This document shows, piece after piece, positions 22,794 through 31,612 of a stretch of DNA of 64,000 bases. This DNA is from PFJX01 sp964393825 (GTDB taxonomy: Bacteria; Pseudomonadota; Gammaproteobacteria; Burkholderiales; Thiobacillaceae). The position numbers and the translations under genes were made by a program. The stretch is from positions 24,490 to 88,489 of the forward strand of contig CAYMUY010000013.1 in the NCBI GenBank assembly GCA_964393825.1. The letters run 5' to 3'. The notes beneath the pieces are model-generated. The model saw only the letters and a program-made list of their open reading frames with translations, made no database searches and was not told the DNA's origin. Each line of letters opens with the position of its first letter. Within the stretch, counting starts at the first letter, position 1.

Positions 22794-23945
22794 ATGGCGA
22801 AATCCACAGGGCGTCGCTGGTTTTGGCCCTTGCTCGTGCTGGTCGTGGTCATGGCCGCCGGCTATGCCGCCTGGCGGGTTTACGGTCAGCCGAAGCCGAT
22901 CGAGGTCAGCGTCGCCGAGGTCGACCTGGGCCGGGTCGAAGCCACCATCGCGAACACCCGCGCCGGCACCGTGAAGGCCTGCCGGCGGGCGAAGCTGGCG
23001 CCGCAGGGCGGGGGCCAGATCGCGAAATTGCGGGTGCGCGAGGGCGACCGGGTGAAGGCCGGGCAGGTGTTGCTGGAATTATGGAATGTCGATCTCGCCG
23101 CGAGCGCGCGTCAAGCCGATCAACAGATCCTCACCGCCCGCGCCCGTCGCGCCGAAGTCTGCGCGGCGGCGGAAGCGGCGCGGCGCGAGGCGAGGCGGCA
23201 ACAGCAACTCGCCACCCAGGGCTTCGTCAGCGCCGCCAAGGTGGATGCCGCGGTCAGTGAGGCGGATGCGCGGGAGGCGGGTTGCCGCGCCGCCGCCACG
23301 GAGATCGCCGGCGCCTTGGCGCGGCTGGACACGGCGCGCGCCACGCTCTCGCGCAGCGTGTTGAAGGCGCCGTTCGCCGGCATCGTCGCGGAAGTCACCG
23401 GCGAGCAGGGGGAGTACAGCACGCCTTCGCCGCCCGGTATTCCGACGCCGCCGGCGATCGACCTGATCGACGACTCCTGCCTGTTCGTCAGCGCGCCCAT
23501 CGACGAGGTGGACGCGCCGAAGGTCAAGGTCGGCCAGCTTGCTCGCATCGCGCTGGATGCCTTCCCGGGGCAGCATTTCGCTGGCCGGGTGCGGCGCATC
23601 GCGCCTTATGTGCTGGAGGTGGAGAAACAGGCGCGCACGGTCGAGGTGGAAGTCGATTTCACCCGGCCCGATGCGGTGAAAACCCTGCTGGTGGGCTATA
23701 GCGCTGATGCCGAGATCGTCCTGGAAACGCGTGAGCGGGTGGTGCGCGTGCCCACCCAGGCGTTGTTGACCGGCAACAAGGTGCTGGTGCTGAAGGCGGG
23801 GGTGCTCGACGAGCGCGTGGTGGTCACCGGACTGGCCAACTGGCAGCACGCGGAAATCATCAAGGGTCTGAGCGCGGGTGATCGGGTGGTGGTGTCCCTG
23901 GAGAAGGAGGGGGTGAAGGCGGGCGCGCGGGCGGTGGCGAAATGA
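22794..23945 (+). CDS. HlyD/MacA-type periplasmic adaptor subunit
   Basis: A 383-residue protein. ATG 22794 has GGGAG 5 nt upstream. It has one N-terminal membrane segment (WFWPLLVLVVVMAAGYAAW), then a biotinyl-lipoyl half motif (GGGQIAKLRVREGDRVKAGQVL). A short coiled-coil hairpin (about residues 105-165), the second lipoyl half (SVLKAPFAGIVAEV) and beta-barrel domains follow. It is the membrane-fusion part of a MacAB-like tripartite exporter formed with the next three genes, to which it is joined by an ATGA overlap. No outer-membrane TolC gene is nearby. The substrate is unknown. Confidence 0.88.
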   Translation: MAKSTGRRWFWPLLVLVVVMAAGYAAWRVYGQPKPIEVSVAEVDLGRVEATIANTRAGTVKACRRAKLAPQGGGQIAKLRVREGDRVKAGQVLLELWNVDLAASARQADQQILTARARRAEVCAAAEAARREARRQQQLATQGFVSAAKVDAAVSEADAREAGCRAAATEIAGALARLDTARATLSRSVLKAPFAGIVAEVTGEQGEYSTPSPPGIPTPPAIDLIDDSCLFVSAPIDEVDAPKVKVGQLARIALDAFPGQHFAGRVRRIAPYVLEVEKQARTVEVEVDFTRPDAVKTLLVGYSADAEIVLETRERVVRVPTQALLTGNKVLVLKAGVLDERVVVTGLANWQHAEIIKGLSAGDRVVVSLEKEGVKAGARAVAK

Positions 23946-24646
23946 TCGAGCTCGACCGCGTCAGCCGCGCTTTCCAGGTGGGCGATCAGCTGGTGCGGGC
24001 GCTGCGCGAGGTGAGCCTGAACATCGCCGCGGGCGAGTTCGTCTCCATCATGGGCCCGTCCGGTTCCGGCAAGTCCACGCTGCTCAACCTGCTTGGCTTG
24101 CTCGACCGTCCCGATGGCGGCATCTATCGCCTGGAGGGCGAGGATGTGACCGGTCTCGACGATGCCGGGGCGGCGCGGGTGCGGCGCGAGAAGATCGGGT
24201 TCGTGTTCCAGTTCTTCCATCTGGTGCCGCGCCTGACCGCTGCCGCCAACGTCGCCCTGCCGATGATGCTGGCCGGGGTGGCGGCGGCCGAGCGCAAGGA
24301 ACGGGTGGCGGCGCTGCTGGCCGATGTCGGCTTGTCCGGGCGTGCCGGGCATCTGCCGGCGCAGCTTTCCGGCGGCCAGTTGCAGCGGGTGGCGATCGCG
24401 CGGGCCATGTCGATGAATCCGGCCCTGCTGCTGGCCGACGAGCCCACCGGCAACCTCGACCGCGCCACCGGGCGCGAGGTGCTGGCGCTGCTGGAAGACC
24501 TCAACCGCCGTGGCACGACCCTGATCGTGGTGACCCATGACCAGGAAATCGGCGCCCGCGCGGGGCGGCGGATCGTGATGGAGGATGGCAACGTGGTGGC
24601 GGATGCGGTCTCCACGCCCTCGGGCGGAACGGCGCCAGGGGGGTAA
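23942..24646 (+). CDS. MacB/LolD-type ABC transporter ATPase
   Basis: A 234-residue ATPase overlapping the adaptor gene by ATGA. Walker A is GPSGSGKST, the Q-loop lies in FVFQFFHLVPRLTA, the signature is LSGGQLQRVAIARAM and Walker B is ALLLADEPTG. The H-loop is VVTHDQEIG. The sequence belongs to the MacB/LolD/FtsE group, which powers extrusion from the periplasm by mechanotransmission. It pairs with the two permeases that follow. Confidence 0.93.
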   Translation: MIELDRVSRAFQVGDQLVRALREVSLNIAAGEFVSIMGPSGSGKSTLLNLLGLLDRPDGGIYRLEGEDVTGLDDAGAARVRREKIGFVFQFFHLVPRLTAAANVALPMMLAGVAAAERKERVAALLADVGLSGRAGHLPAQLSGGQLQRVAIARAMSMNPALLLADEPTGNLDRATGREVLALLEDLNRRGTTLIVVTHDQEIGARAGRRIVMEDGNVVADAVSTPSGGTAPGG

Positions 24647-24648
24647 GC

Positions 24649-25857
24649 GTGACGCTTGCCGATACCTTTGCCCTGGCCTGGGGCAGCCTCAGCCACCAGC
24701 CCCGCCGCACCCTGCTGATTGCGCTGGCGATGAGCATCGGCGTCGGTTCGGTGGTGGTGCTCACCGCGTTGGGGGAGGGGGCGCGGCGCTATGTGCTGGA
24801 GCAGTTCGCATCGCTCGGCACCAACCTGATCATCGTCATACCCGGGCGCGCGGAAACCACCGGGGCGGCGCCCGGCGTCCTCTCCGGGCAGACCACGCGC
24901 GACCTCACCCTGGACGACGCCGAGGCGGTGGCGCGCCTGCGCGGCGTCGCGCGGGTGGCGCCGCTCAATGTCGGGGTGGCGCAGGTGTCGCGCGGGGCGC
25001 TCAGCCGCGAGGCGGTGCTGCTGGGCTCCTCCGCCGCCATGCTGGAGATCCGCCACATGCGCATCGCGCAGGGCCGCAGCCTGCCGCTCGGCCCTTACGA
25101 TCAGGCGACGCCGGTGTGCGTGCTGGGCGAGCGTATCCGCGCCGAACTGTTCGGCGCCAACCATGCCCTGGGCGAGTGGCTGCGCATCGGTGACCGTCGT
25201 TTCCGCGTGGTCGGCGTGCTGGCCAGCCAGGGGCAGCAGATGGGCTTCAATACCGACGAGACGGTGGCGGTGCCGGTGGCGGCGGCACAGCAATTGTTCA
25301 ACACCGAATCCCTGTTCCGCATCCTGGTGGAGGCGCGTGGCCGCGAGACGGTGGCGGCGGTGAAGGAGAGCGTGCTGGAACTGCTCAAGATTCGCCACGA
25401 GGGCGAGGCCGATGTCACCGTCATCACTCAGGACGCGGTGCTGGCGACCTTCGATCGCATCCTTGGCGCATTGACCCTGGCGGTCTCCGGCATCGCCGCG
25501 ATCAGCCTGGGGGTCGCCGGCGTGCTGATCATGAACGTGATGCTGGTGTCGGTGACGCAACGCCGTTCCGAGATCGGCCTGCTCAAGGCGCTTGGCGCCT
25601 CGGCCGCCAGCGTGCGCCATCTGTTTCTCGCGGAAGCCGTGCTGGTCGCCCTGCTCGGGGCGGCGGGCGGGGTGATCCTTGGCATGGCCGCCAGCTTCGC
25701 GCTTGGTCAGCTTTACCCGGTCCTGCCGATCGCGCCCCCGCTCTGGGCCCTGGTCGCCGCCGTCGCCACCGCGCTGGTCGCCAGCCTGCTGTTCGCCTGG
25801 CTGCCAGCGAGAAGGGCGGCGAAGCTGGACGCAGCCCTGGCGCTGGCAAGGCGATGA
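24649..25857 (+). CDS. MacB-type ABC transporter permease 1
   Basis: A 402-residue protein with GTG start at 24649, preceded by a G-rich ribosome site. The topology is that of MacB/FtsX: one N-terminal membrane helix (TLLIALAMSIGVGSVVVLT), a periplasmic MacB_PCD domain (about residues 45-235) and three C-terminal helices with the FtsX signature MLVSVTQRRSEIGLLKALGAS. Unlike canonical MacB, ATPase and permease are separate proteins and there are two permeases, suggesting a heterodimeric channel. Confidence 0.9.
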   Translation: MTLADTFALAWGSLSHQPRRTLLIALAMSIGVGSVVVLTALGEGARRYVLEQFASLGTNLIIVIPGRAETTGAAPGVLSGQTTRDLTLDDAEAVARLRGVARVAPLNVGVAQVSRGALSREAVLLGSSAAMLEIRHMRIAQGRSLPLGPYDQATPVCVLGERIRAELFGANHALGEWLRIGDRRFRVVGVLASQGQQMGFNTDETVAVPVAAAQQLFNTESLFRILVEARGRETVAAVKESVLELLKIRHEGEADVTVITQDAVLATFDRILGALTLAVSGIAAISLGVAGVLIMNVMLVSVTQRRSEIGLLKALGASAASVRHLFLAEAVLVALLGAAGGVILGMAASFALGQLYPVLPIAPPLWALVAAVATALVASLLFAWLPARRAAKLDAALALARR

Positions 25858-27056
25858 TGCGCGCCCCCGATCTCCTGCGCCTCTCCCTCGGTGCGCTCGC
25901 CCATCACCCCGGCCGCAGTGTTCTTTCGGCGCTGGGCATCGCGGTCGGCGTCGCGTCGGTCATTTTGCTCACCGCGCTGGGCGAGGGCCTGCATCAGTTC
26001 GTCCTGGCCGAGTTCACCCAGTTCGGCACCAACCTGATTGCCATCTCCCCAGGCAAGACGCAAACCCATGGTGGGTCCGTCGGCATGTTCGGCAGCGTGC
26101 GGCCGCTTTCCCTGGAGGATGCCGAGTCGTTGCGCCAGGTGCCACGGGTCGAGAGCGTCGTGCCCGTGGTCCAGGGCAACGCCGAGGTCGAGGCGAACAA
26201 GCGCAGTCGCCGCGTCACCGTCTATGGCGTCGGGCCGGACTTTGCCAGGACGTTCCGCATGGACGTCGCCGCCGGCAGTTTCCTGCCTGCCGACGATCTG
26301 CGCGGTTCGCGCGCCTTCGCCGTGCTCGGCGCCAAGGTGCGTCGTGAATTGTTCGCTGCCGATAACCCGCTCGGCGAACTGATCCGCGTCGGGGGCCAGC
26401 GTTACCGCGTGGTCGGGGTGATGGCGGCCAAGGGCCAGGTGCTCGGCTTCGACCTCGATGACACCGTCTATCTGCCGGCCGCCCGCGTGCTGGAACTGTT
26501 CAACCGCGAGGGGCTGATGGAAATCGACGTCGCCCACGATCCGGATGCCAATCCGGAGCAGGTCGAGGCTGGCATCCACCGGGTGCTCAAGGCCCGCCAC
26601 GGCAGCGAGGACTTCACTGTCACCCCGCAAAAGCAGCAACTGGCCGTGCTCGATTCCGTGCTCGGCGTGCTCACCTTCGCCGTCGCGGCGCTGGGCAGCA
26701 TCTCCCTGGTGGTCGGTGGCGTCGGCATCCTCACCCTGATGACCATCACCGTCACCGAACGCACCGGCGAGATCGGCTTGCTCAACGCGCTCGGCGCCCG
26801 CCACGGCCAGATCATGGCGCTGTTCCTCGTCGAGGCGGCGGGGCTGGCCGCGCTCGGCGGCGCGGCCGGTCTGGCCCTGGGCGTGGGCCTGGCGCAGACG
26901 CTGCACCTGGTCCTGCCGGCGCTGCCGATCAGTCTGGCCTGGAATTACATCCTCGCCGCCGAGGCGGTGGCCGTGGCCATCGGCCTCGCTGCCGGTGTGG
27001 CGCCGGCGCGGCGGGCGGCGAAGTTCAATCCGGTGGAAGCTTTGCGCGCCGAATAG
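25854..27056 (+). CDS. MacB-type ABC transporter permease 2
   Basis: A 400-residue protein overlapping permease 1 by ATGA. The architecture is the same: N-terminal helix with SALGIAVGVASVILLTALGEG, MacB periplasmic domain with GTNLIAISPGKTQT, and C-terminal FtsX helices with TITVTERTGEIGLLNALGAR. It is a clear paralogue of permease 1, probably a tandem duplication that now forms a heterodimer. It is the last gene of the exporter operon. Confidence 0.9.
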   Translation: MMRAPDLLRLSLGALAHHPGRSVLSALGIAVGVASVILLTALGEGLHQFVLAEFTQFGTNLIAISPGKTQTHGGSVGMFGSVRPLSLEDAESLRQVPRVESVVPVVQGNAEVEANKRSRRVTVYGVGPDFARTFRMDVAAGSFLPADDLRGSRAFAVLGAKVRRELFAADNPLGELIRVGGQRYRVVGVMAAKGQVLGFDLDDTVYLPAARVLELFNREGLMEIDVAHDPDANPEQVEAGIHRVLKARHGSEDFTVTPQKQQLAVLDSVLGVLTFAVAALGSISLVVGGVGILTLMTITVTERTGEIGLLNALGARHGQIMALFLVEAAGLAALGGAAGLALGVGLAQTLHLVLPALPISLAWNYILAAEAVAVAIGLAAGVAPARRAAKFNPVEALRAE

Positions 27057-27095
27057 GGGGAAAATGCGGCGCCTTGCCTTCGTTCGTTACGCCTC

Positions 27096-27704
27096 ATGCT
27101 GAAATCCCTCTACCTCGCTTCGCAGAGTCCACGTCGGCTGGAACTGCTGCGCCAGATCGGCCTGGCGCCGGCGGTGCTGCTGCTGCGCAATGGCGCGGGG
27201 CGGGTGGATGTCGACGAGACCCCCCTGCCGGAGGAGCCGGCCGTCGACTACGTGCTGCGTCTGGCGCGGCGGAAGGCGGAGGTGGGGGAGCAGGCCAGGC
27301 TTCGGCGCAGCCTGGCGGATTGGCCGATCGTGGCGGCGGATACCACGGTGACGCTGGATGGCCGGATACTTGGCAAGCCCGCCGACGCAGGCGAGGCCGC
27401 GGCGATGCTGCGCGCCTATTCCGGCCGCGCGCATAGCGTACTGACCGGGGTGGCGGTGGTGTTTCGCGGCCACATGGCGGTGGCCTTGTCGGAGAGCGCG
27501 GTGACTTTCCGTGCCCTGTCGGAGGCCGAGATCGCCGCCTATGTCGCTTCCGGCGAGCCGTTCGACAAGGCGGGCGGCTATGGCATCCAGGGCCGCGCGG
27601 CGGTGTTCATCGAGCATCTGTCCGGCAGCTATTCCGGGGTGATGGGCCTGCCTCTGTTCGAAACGGCGGAATTGTTGCGCGAGGTGGGCTTTCCCGTGCT
27701 GTAG
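27096..27704 (+). CDS. maf: Maf-type nucleoside triphosphate pyrophosphatase
   Basis: A 202-residue protein with the Maf signatures: LASQSPRRLELL at the N-terminus, VAADTTVTLDGRILGKP in the middle, ESAVTFR and FDKAGGYGIQG. The QSPRR, DTTV and GYGIQG set is that of YhdE-type enzymes, which hydrolyse dTTP and UTP (and modified pyrimidine nucleotides) to monophosphates. It lies 59 bp before rng, an arrangement widely conserved in Proteobacteria. Confidence 0.93.
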   Translation: MLKSLYLASQSPRRLELLRQIGLAPAVLLLRNGAGRVDVDETPLPEEPAVDYVLRLARRKAEVGEQARLRRSLADWPIVAADTTVTLDGRILGKPADAGEAAAMLRAYSGRAHSVLTGVAVVFRGHMAVALSESAVTFRALSEAEIAAYVASGEPFDKAGGYGIQGRAAVFIEHLSGSYSGVMGLPLFETAELLREVGFPVL

Positions 27705-27709
27705 CCACG

Positions 27710-27742
27710 ATTCGCGAGTCGCGCGGCGCGCGCTTCGCGAAT
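27710..27742. repeat. Inverted repeat between maf and rng
   Basis: ATTCGCGA (27710-27717) and TCGCGAAT (27735-27742) flank a GCGC-rich loop that can extend the pairing. There is no T-tract. It fills most of the 58-bp gap and is probably a processing or stability hairpin. Confidence 0.45.
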
Positions 27743-27762
27743 ACTGACTATCCGGGAACGAG

Positions 27763-29214
27763 ATGAGCGAAGAGATTCTGATCAACGTGACGCCGCAGGA
27801 AACGCGGGTCGCGGTGTTGTATCTGGGGGTGGTGCAGGAGTTGCACATCGAGCGTGCCGGCAGCCACGGCCTGGTCGGCAACGTCTACCAGGGCAAGGTG
27901 AGCCGGGTGTTGCCGGGGATGCAGTCGGCGTTCGTCGACATCGGTCTCGATCGCGCCGCCTTCCTGCACGTGGGCGACATCGTCGAGGCGCGTTGCGACA
28001 ACTGTCCGCGGCCGATCGAGAAGGTGTTGCACGAAGGCCAGAGCGTGCTGGTGCAGGTGATCAAGGACCCGATCGGCACCAAGGGCGCGCGGCTGTCGAC
28101 CCAGATCAGCATGGCCGGGCGCTTCCTGGTGTTCCTGCCGCAGGAAACGCGCATCGGCATCTCGCAGAAGATCGAGGACGAGGTGGAGCGGGAAATGCTG
28201 CGCGAGCGCCTGACCCGCTTGCTGCCGGAGGGCGAGCAGGGCGGCTTCATCATCCGCACCATGGCCAACATCGCCGACGACGCCGAACTGGCCGCCGACG
28301 TGGACTATCTCTACACCCTCTGGGATGCGATCAAGGCACGCTCCGAGAACACCTCGGGGCCGAAGTCGATCTACCAGGAGCTGGATCTGGCGCACCGCGT
28401 CCTGCGCGACTTCGCGACGGCGGAAACCAGCCGCATCCTGGTCGACTCGCGCGAGACCTATACCCGCCTGGAGGCTTTCGCGGCGGAGTTCACCCACAAT
28501 GTCCACGGCAAGATCAGCCATTACCTGGCGGAGCGGCCGTTGTTCGACCTCTATGGCGTCGAGGAAGAGATCGAGAAGGCGCTGGGACGGCGCGTCGACC
28601 TGAAGTCCGGCGGCTATCTGATCGTCGACCAGACCGAGGCGCTCACCACCATCGATGTGAACACCGGCAGCTACACCAGCGGCCGCACCTTCGACGAGAC
28701 CATCTTCAAGACCAACCTGGAAGCGGCGCAGAGCATCGCGCGGCAGCTCCGCCTGCGCAACATGGGCGGCATCATCATCCTGGACTTCATCGACATGGAC
28801 AGCCCGGAACACAAGCAGGCGGTGCTGGCGGAATTGTCGAAGGCCCTGGCGCGGGACCACACCCGCATGACCATCAACGGCTTTACCTCGCTGGGCCTGG
28901 TGGAGATGACTCGCAAGCGGACCCGCGAAAGCCTGATCCGGGTACTGTGCGAACCCTGTCCGACCTGCCAGGGGCGGGGCCAGATCAAGACGGCGCAGAC
29001 CGTCTGCTATGAAATCCTCCGCGCGATCATGCGCGAGGCACGCCAGTTCAGCGCCCGCGAGTTCCGCATCATGGCCTCGCAGACGGTAATCGACCTGTTC
29101 CTCGACGAGGAATCGCAAAGCCTGGCGCAATTGTCCGATTTCATCGGCAAGCCAATCTCGCTGCAGGTGGAGAGCATCTTCAGCCAGGAGCAGTACGACA
29201 TCATCCTGCTGTAG
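27763..29214 (+). CDS. rng: Ribonuclease G
   Basis: A 483-residue protein from ATG 27763. An N-terminal S1 RNA-binding domain (about residues 38-120, GNVYQGKVSRVLPGMQSAFVDIG) precedes the RNase H-like and DNase I-like catalytic core. That core has the metal-binding aspartates in TIDVNTGSYTS and ILDFIDM. The zinc-link is CEPCPTCQGRG. RNase G matures the 5' end of 16S rRNA and degrades mRNAs. It lacks the long C-terminal degradosome scaffold of RNase E. Its stop codon lies inside a family D repeat that starts at 29211. Confidence 0.95.
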   Translation: MSEEILINVTPQETRVAVLYLGVVQELHIERAGSHGLVGNVYQGKVSRVLPGMQSAFVDIGLDRAAFLHVGDIVEARCDNCPRPIEKVLHEGQSVLVQVIKDPIGTKGARLSTQISMAGRFLVFLPQETRIGISQKIEDEVEREMLRERLTRLLPEGEQGGFIIRTMANIADDAELAADVDYLYTLWDAIKARSENTSGPKSIYQELDLAHRVLRDFATAETSRILVDSRETYTRLEAFAAEFTHNVHGKISHYLAERPLFDLYGVEEEIEKALGRRVDLKSGGYLIVDQTEALTTIDVNTGSYTSGRTFDETIFKTNLEAAQSIARQLRLRNMGGIIILDFIDMDSPEHKQAVLAELSKALARDHTRMTINGFTSLGLVEMTRKRTRESLIRVLCEPCPTCQGRGQIKTAQTVCYEILRAIMREARQFSAREFRIMASQTVIDLFLDEESQSLAQLSDFIGKPISLQVESIFSQEQYDIILL

Positions 29215-29291
29215 GGCGGATAAGCGCAGCGCCTTCCGCCGCCGGGCGTGGGGTTGGCGGAAGGCGCGATCAAGCCGCTTTTCCACCCTAC
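29211..29291. repeat. Family D palindromic repeat containing the rng stop codon
   Basis: The element begins GTAGGGCGGATAAGCGC and ends in the inverted CCGCTTTTCCACCCTAC. The inner arms GCGCCTTCCGCC/GGCGGAAGGCGC are perfectly paired. The TAG of rng is bases 2-4 of the element. It lies between the convergent rng and dynamin-like genes and would fold as a long hairpin in either transcript. Confidence 0.75.
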
Positions 29292-29295
29292 GCCG

Positions 29296-31254
29296 CTACG
29301 CCGCGGGCGGCTGTTGTGTGCTGTCCAGCGGCCGGAAGGCGACGCCAGTGAGCAGCGAGAACTCCTTGGCGACTTCCTCGATCTGGTCGAGTTGCGCCTT
29401 GATGCCCACCATGTCGCGGCTGATGGTGGCACTGCGTTCCTGGATGGAACTGAGATTGGTGTGCACCTTGTTGAGGTTTTCCAGGCGGTGCTCCAGTTGC
29501 GTCTTGTGTTCCTTGATGCGCGCGACGATGGGGTCGAGGGTGAGGCGCAACCAGGTTTCCGTTTCCAGACGCACCTGCTGGAACACGATGCGCGCCTGGG
29601 TGACCAGGGCGATGTAGAACTTTTTCACCATGAAACGCTTTTCCAACATGATGTTGAGCGGGTCGGAACAGAATTCCTGGGTACTCACCATCAGTTCGTC
29701 GAGACGGGCGCGATAGCGGGAGAGGTCGAGGTTGGGCGGGTCCATCCGCTCCATGCCGTGGACATCGTGGAAGCGCTGGTAGGCGGCGTTGAGCAGTTGC
29801 TTGATGCCGCCGGCCTGCTGGTTGGTGTGGTCGAACTCGCTTCCCATGCGGCGGATCAGGAGGTGCATGCCCTTGATCAGGCCGGCGGTGGTCCAGCTGT
29901 CGTTGATGGCCATCATCGATTCTTCGATGATCTTGTCCATGCGGTCGTCGTCGAGGTGGGTGAGCAGTTCCCAGCCCTGCTGCGCGACGATCTTGCGGGT
30001 GACGTTGAAGTTGCGCGCGGTTTCTTCGTACATCTGTTTGTCGCCGAGCATCTTCTCCCGCATCTGGCCGACGATCTGCTGGTTTTTGCCGGAGAGGGCG
30101 TGCAGGTCCATCAGCGACTGGCGCGCGGCGAGCAGACGGTTTTGCGCGGTATCGCGCGCCTCGATCAGCAACGGGCCGACTTCGCGCACCACGGCTTCGC
30201 GCATGATCTTCTCCCGCGACGGGATGATCTCGCGCGCCAGCATGACTTCCAGCGCCTGGATGCCGGAGCGTTTCAGCAGGTCGTCGTTGCCGCGGATCTT
30301 GCCGACCAGGGCCTTCTGGGCGGAGATCGCCATGACGCTGGAGGTGGGAATGTTGAGCTGGGTGGCGGTGGACTCGATCTGGCGCTGGATGGTGCGGCCG
30401 ATTTCCTCGGGCGTCTTGATGTCATCCCAGAGCATGTCGATCTTGTTCAGCACCGCGTAGTGCTGGCTGGCGTGCTTGGAGACCCACTTGTTCCAGATCT
30501 CGAAGTCGGACTGGGTGACACCGGTGTCGGTGGCCAGCAGGAACAGCAGGGCATGGGCGTTGGGGATGGCGGAAATGGTCAGTTCCGGTTCCGCGCCCAT
30601 GGCGTTGAGGCCGGGGGTATCGAGGATGGCGAGGCCGGATTCCAGCAAGGGATGCGGGAAGTTGATCAGGGCGTAGCGCCAGGCCGGGATTTCCACGCGA
30701 TCCTGATCCTTGACCATGTAGCCGAGGTTGGGATCGTTCTCGTCCCAGAGGCCGAGGGCGCGCGCTTCCACCTTGAACACCACCTTGGTTTCCGCCAGCT
30801 TGCGCATGGCGGAGACCATGGCGTTGGGGTCGGTGACGTCGAGTTTGATCGTGCTCCATTCCACCGGCATGCGTTTGAGCGTGGTGATGCTGTCGTCGCG
30901 GAAACGGGTTTCGATCGGCAGCAGGCGGATATAGGGTTCGGTGTCGGCGTCGTAGAAGATCTCCGTCGGACACATGGTGGTGCGGCCGGCGTCGGAGGGC
31001 AGCAGGCGCTGCTTGAAGTCGGAGAAGAACAGGGCGTTGATGAGCTCGGTCTTGCCACGGCTGAATTCGGCCACGAAGGCCAGCATCAGCCGGTCTTTCT
31101 TCAGGTTCTCGGTCAGGTCGAACAGACGCAACAGCATCGTCGGTTCCACGTCGGCGTATTTTTCCAGCCAGTCCTTGTAGGCGGACACGACCTTGACCAG
31201 GCGGTCACGCCGATGGCGGAACCGGGTAATGCCGCTTTCCAGGCCGTAGTTCAT
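29296..31254 (-). CDS. Bacterial dynamin-like GTPase
   Basis: A 652-residue protein from ATG 31254. Its A overlaps the upstream gene's TGA (TGATG), so it is translationally coupled. G1 is the dynamin-type AEFSRGKTELINAL (residues 62-74), G2 lies around RTTMCPTE, G3 is DTPG (212-215) and G4 is NKID (270-273). Long helical segments follow, including a predicted coiled coil at 580-640. The position-after-GK residue is Thr, not Ser. Dynamin-like proteins bind and remodel membranes. No paired second dynamin is seen here. The operon with yggT and yggU suggests an envelope role, which is inference. Confidence 0.85.
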   Translation of the reverse strand: MNYGLESGITRFRHRRDRLVKVVSAYKDWLEKYADVEPTMLLRLFDLTENLKKDRLMLAFVAEFSRGKTELINALFFSDFKQRLLPSDAGRTTMCPTEIFYDADTEPYIRLLPIETRFRDDSITTLKRMPVEWSTIKLDVTDPNAMVSAMRKLAETKVVFKVEARALGLWDENDPNLGYMVKDQDRVEIPAWRYALINFPHPLLESGLAILDTPGLNAMGAEPELTISAIPNAHALLFLLATDTGVTQSDFEIWNKWVSKHASQHYAVLNKIDMLWDDIKTPEEIGRTIQRQIESTATQLNIPTSSVMAISAQKALVGKIRGNDDLLKRSGIQALEVMLAREIIPSREKIMREAVVREVGPLLIEARDTAQNRLLAARQSLMDLHALSGKNQQIVGQMREKMLGDKQMYEETARNFNVTRKIVAQQGWELLTHLDDDRMDKIIEESMMAINDSWTTAGLIKGMHLLIRRMGSEFDHTNQQAGGIKQLLNAAYQRFHDVHGMERMDPPNLDLSRYRARLDELMVSTQEFCSDPLNIMLEKRFMVKKFYIALVTQARIVFQQVRLETETWLRLTLDPIVARIKEHKTQLEHRLENLNKVHTNLSSIQERSATISRDMVGIKAQLDQIEEVAKEFSLLTGVAFRPLDSTQQPPAA

Positions 31255-31607
31255 CAGGTATTCCCCTCTTCCATATCGTGTGCCGGGCCGTTCCTGGAAC
31301 GCTTCGACTCCTGGCCAGTGGCACAGCTTAACCGCCGTAGAGCCACCTCGGGGGCAACAGGCGCCCAAAGCACTTTCTGGCGGGATTTCTCACCGCGCAC
31401 GATTCTAACCTCACGTCGCGCCACGCCGAGACACTGCGCCATGAATTCCATCAGGGCGGCGTTGGCTGCGCCTTCCACCGGTCGCGCCGAGATGCGGACC
31501 TTGAGTGCTTCGCCATGTTCGCCCGCCAGTTCGCTGCGCGTGGCGCCGGGCTGGATGTGGATGCTGATCTCGACGCCGGTGTCCGCCGGCCGCAGCCAGG
31601 GCACCAT
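31254..31607 (-). CDS. yggU: DUF167/YggU family protein
   Basis: A 117-residue protein from ATG 31607. The core is SIHIQPGATRSELAGEHGEALKVRISARPVEGAANAALMEFMAQCLGVARREVRIVRGEKSRQKVLW, the standard YggU fold (E. coli YggU is about 96 residues). About 25 extra residues at the C-terminus (QESKRSRNGPAHDMEEGNT) have no match in the family and run into the dynamin start. The function is unknown. It lies 5 bp after yggT, as in many Proteobacteria. Confidence 0.88.
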   Translation of the reverse strand: MVPWLRPADTGVEISIHIQPGATRSELAGEHGEALKVRISARPVEGAANAALMEFMAQCLGVARREVRIVRGEKSRQKVLWAPVAPEVALRRLSCATGQESKRSRNGPAHDMEEGNT

Positions 31608-31612
31608 GGCGG

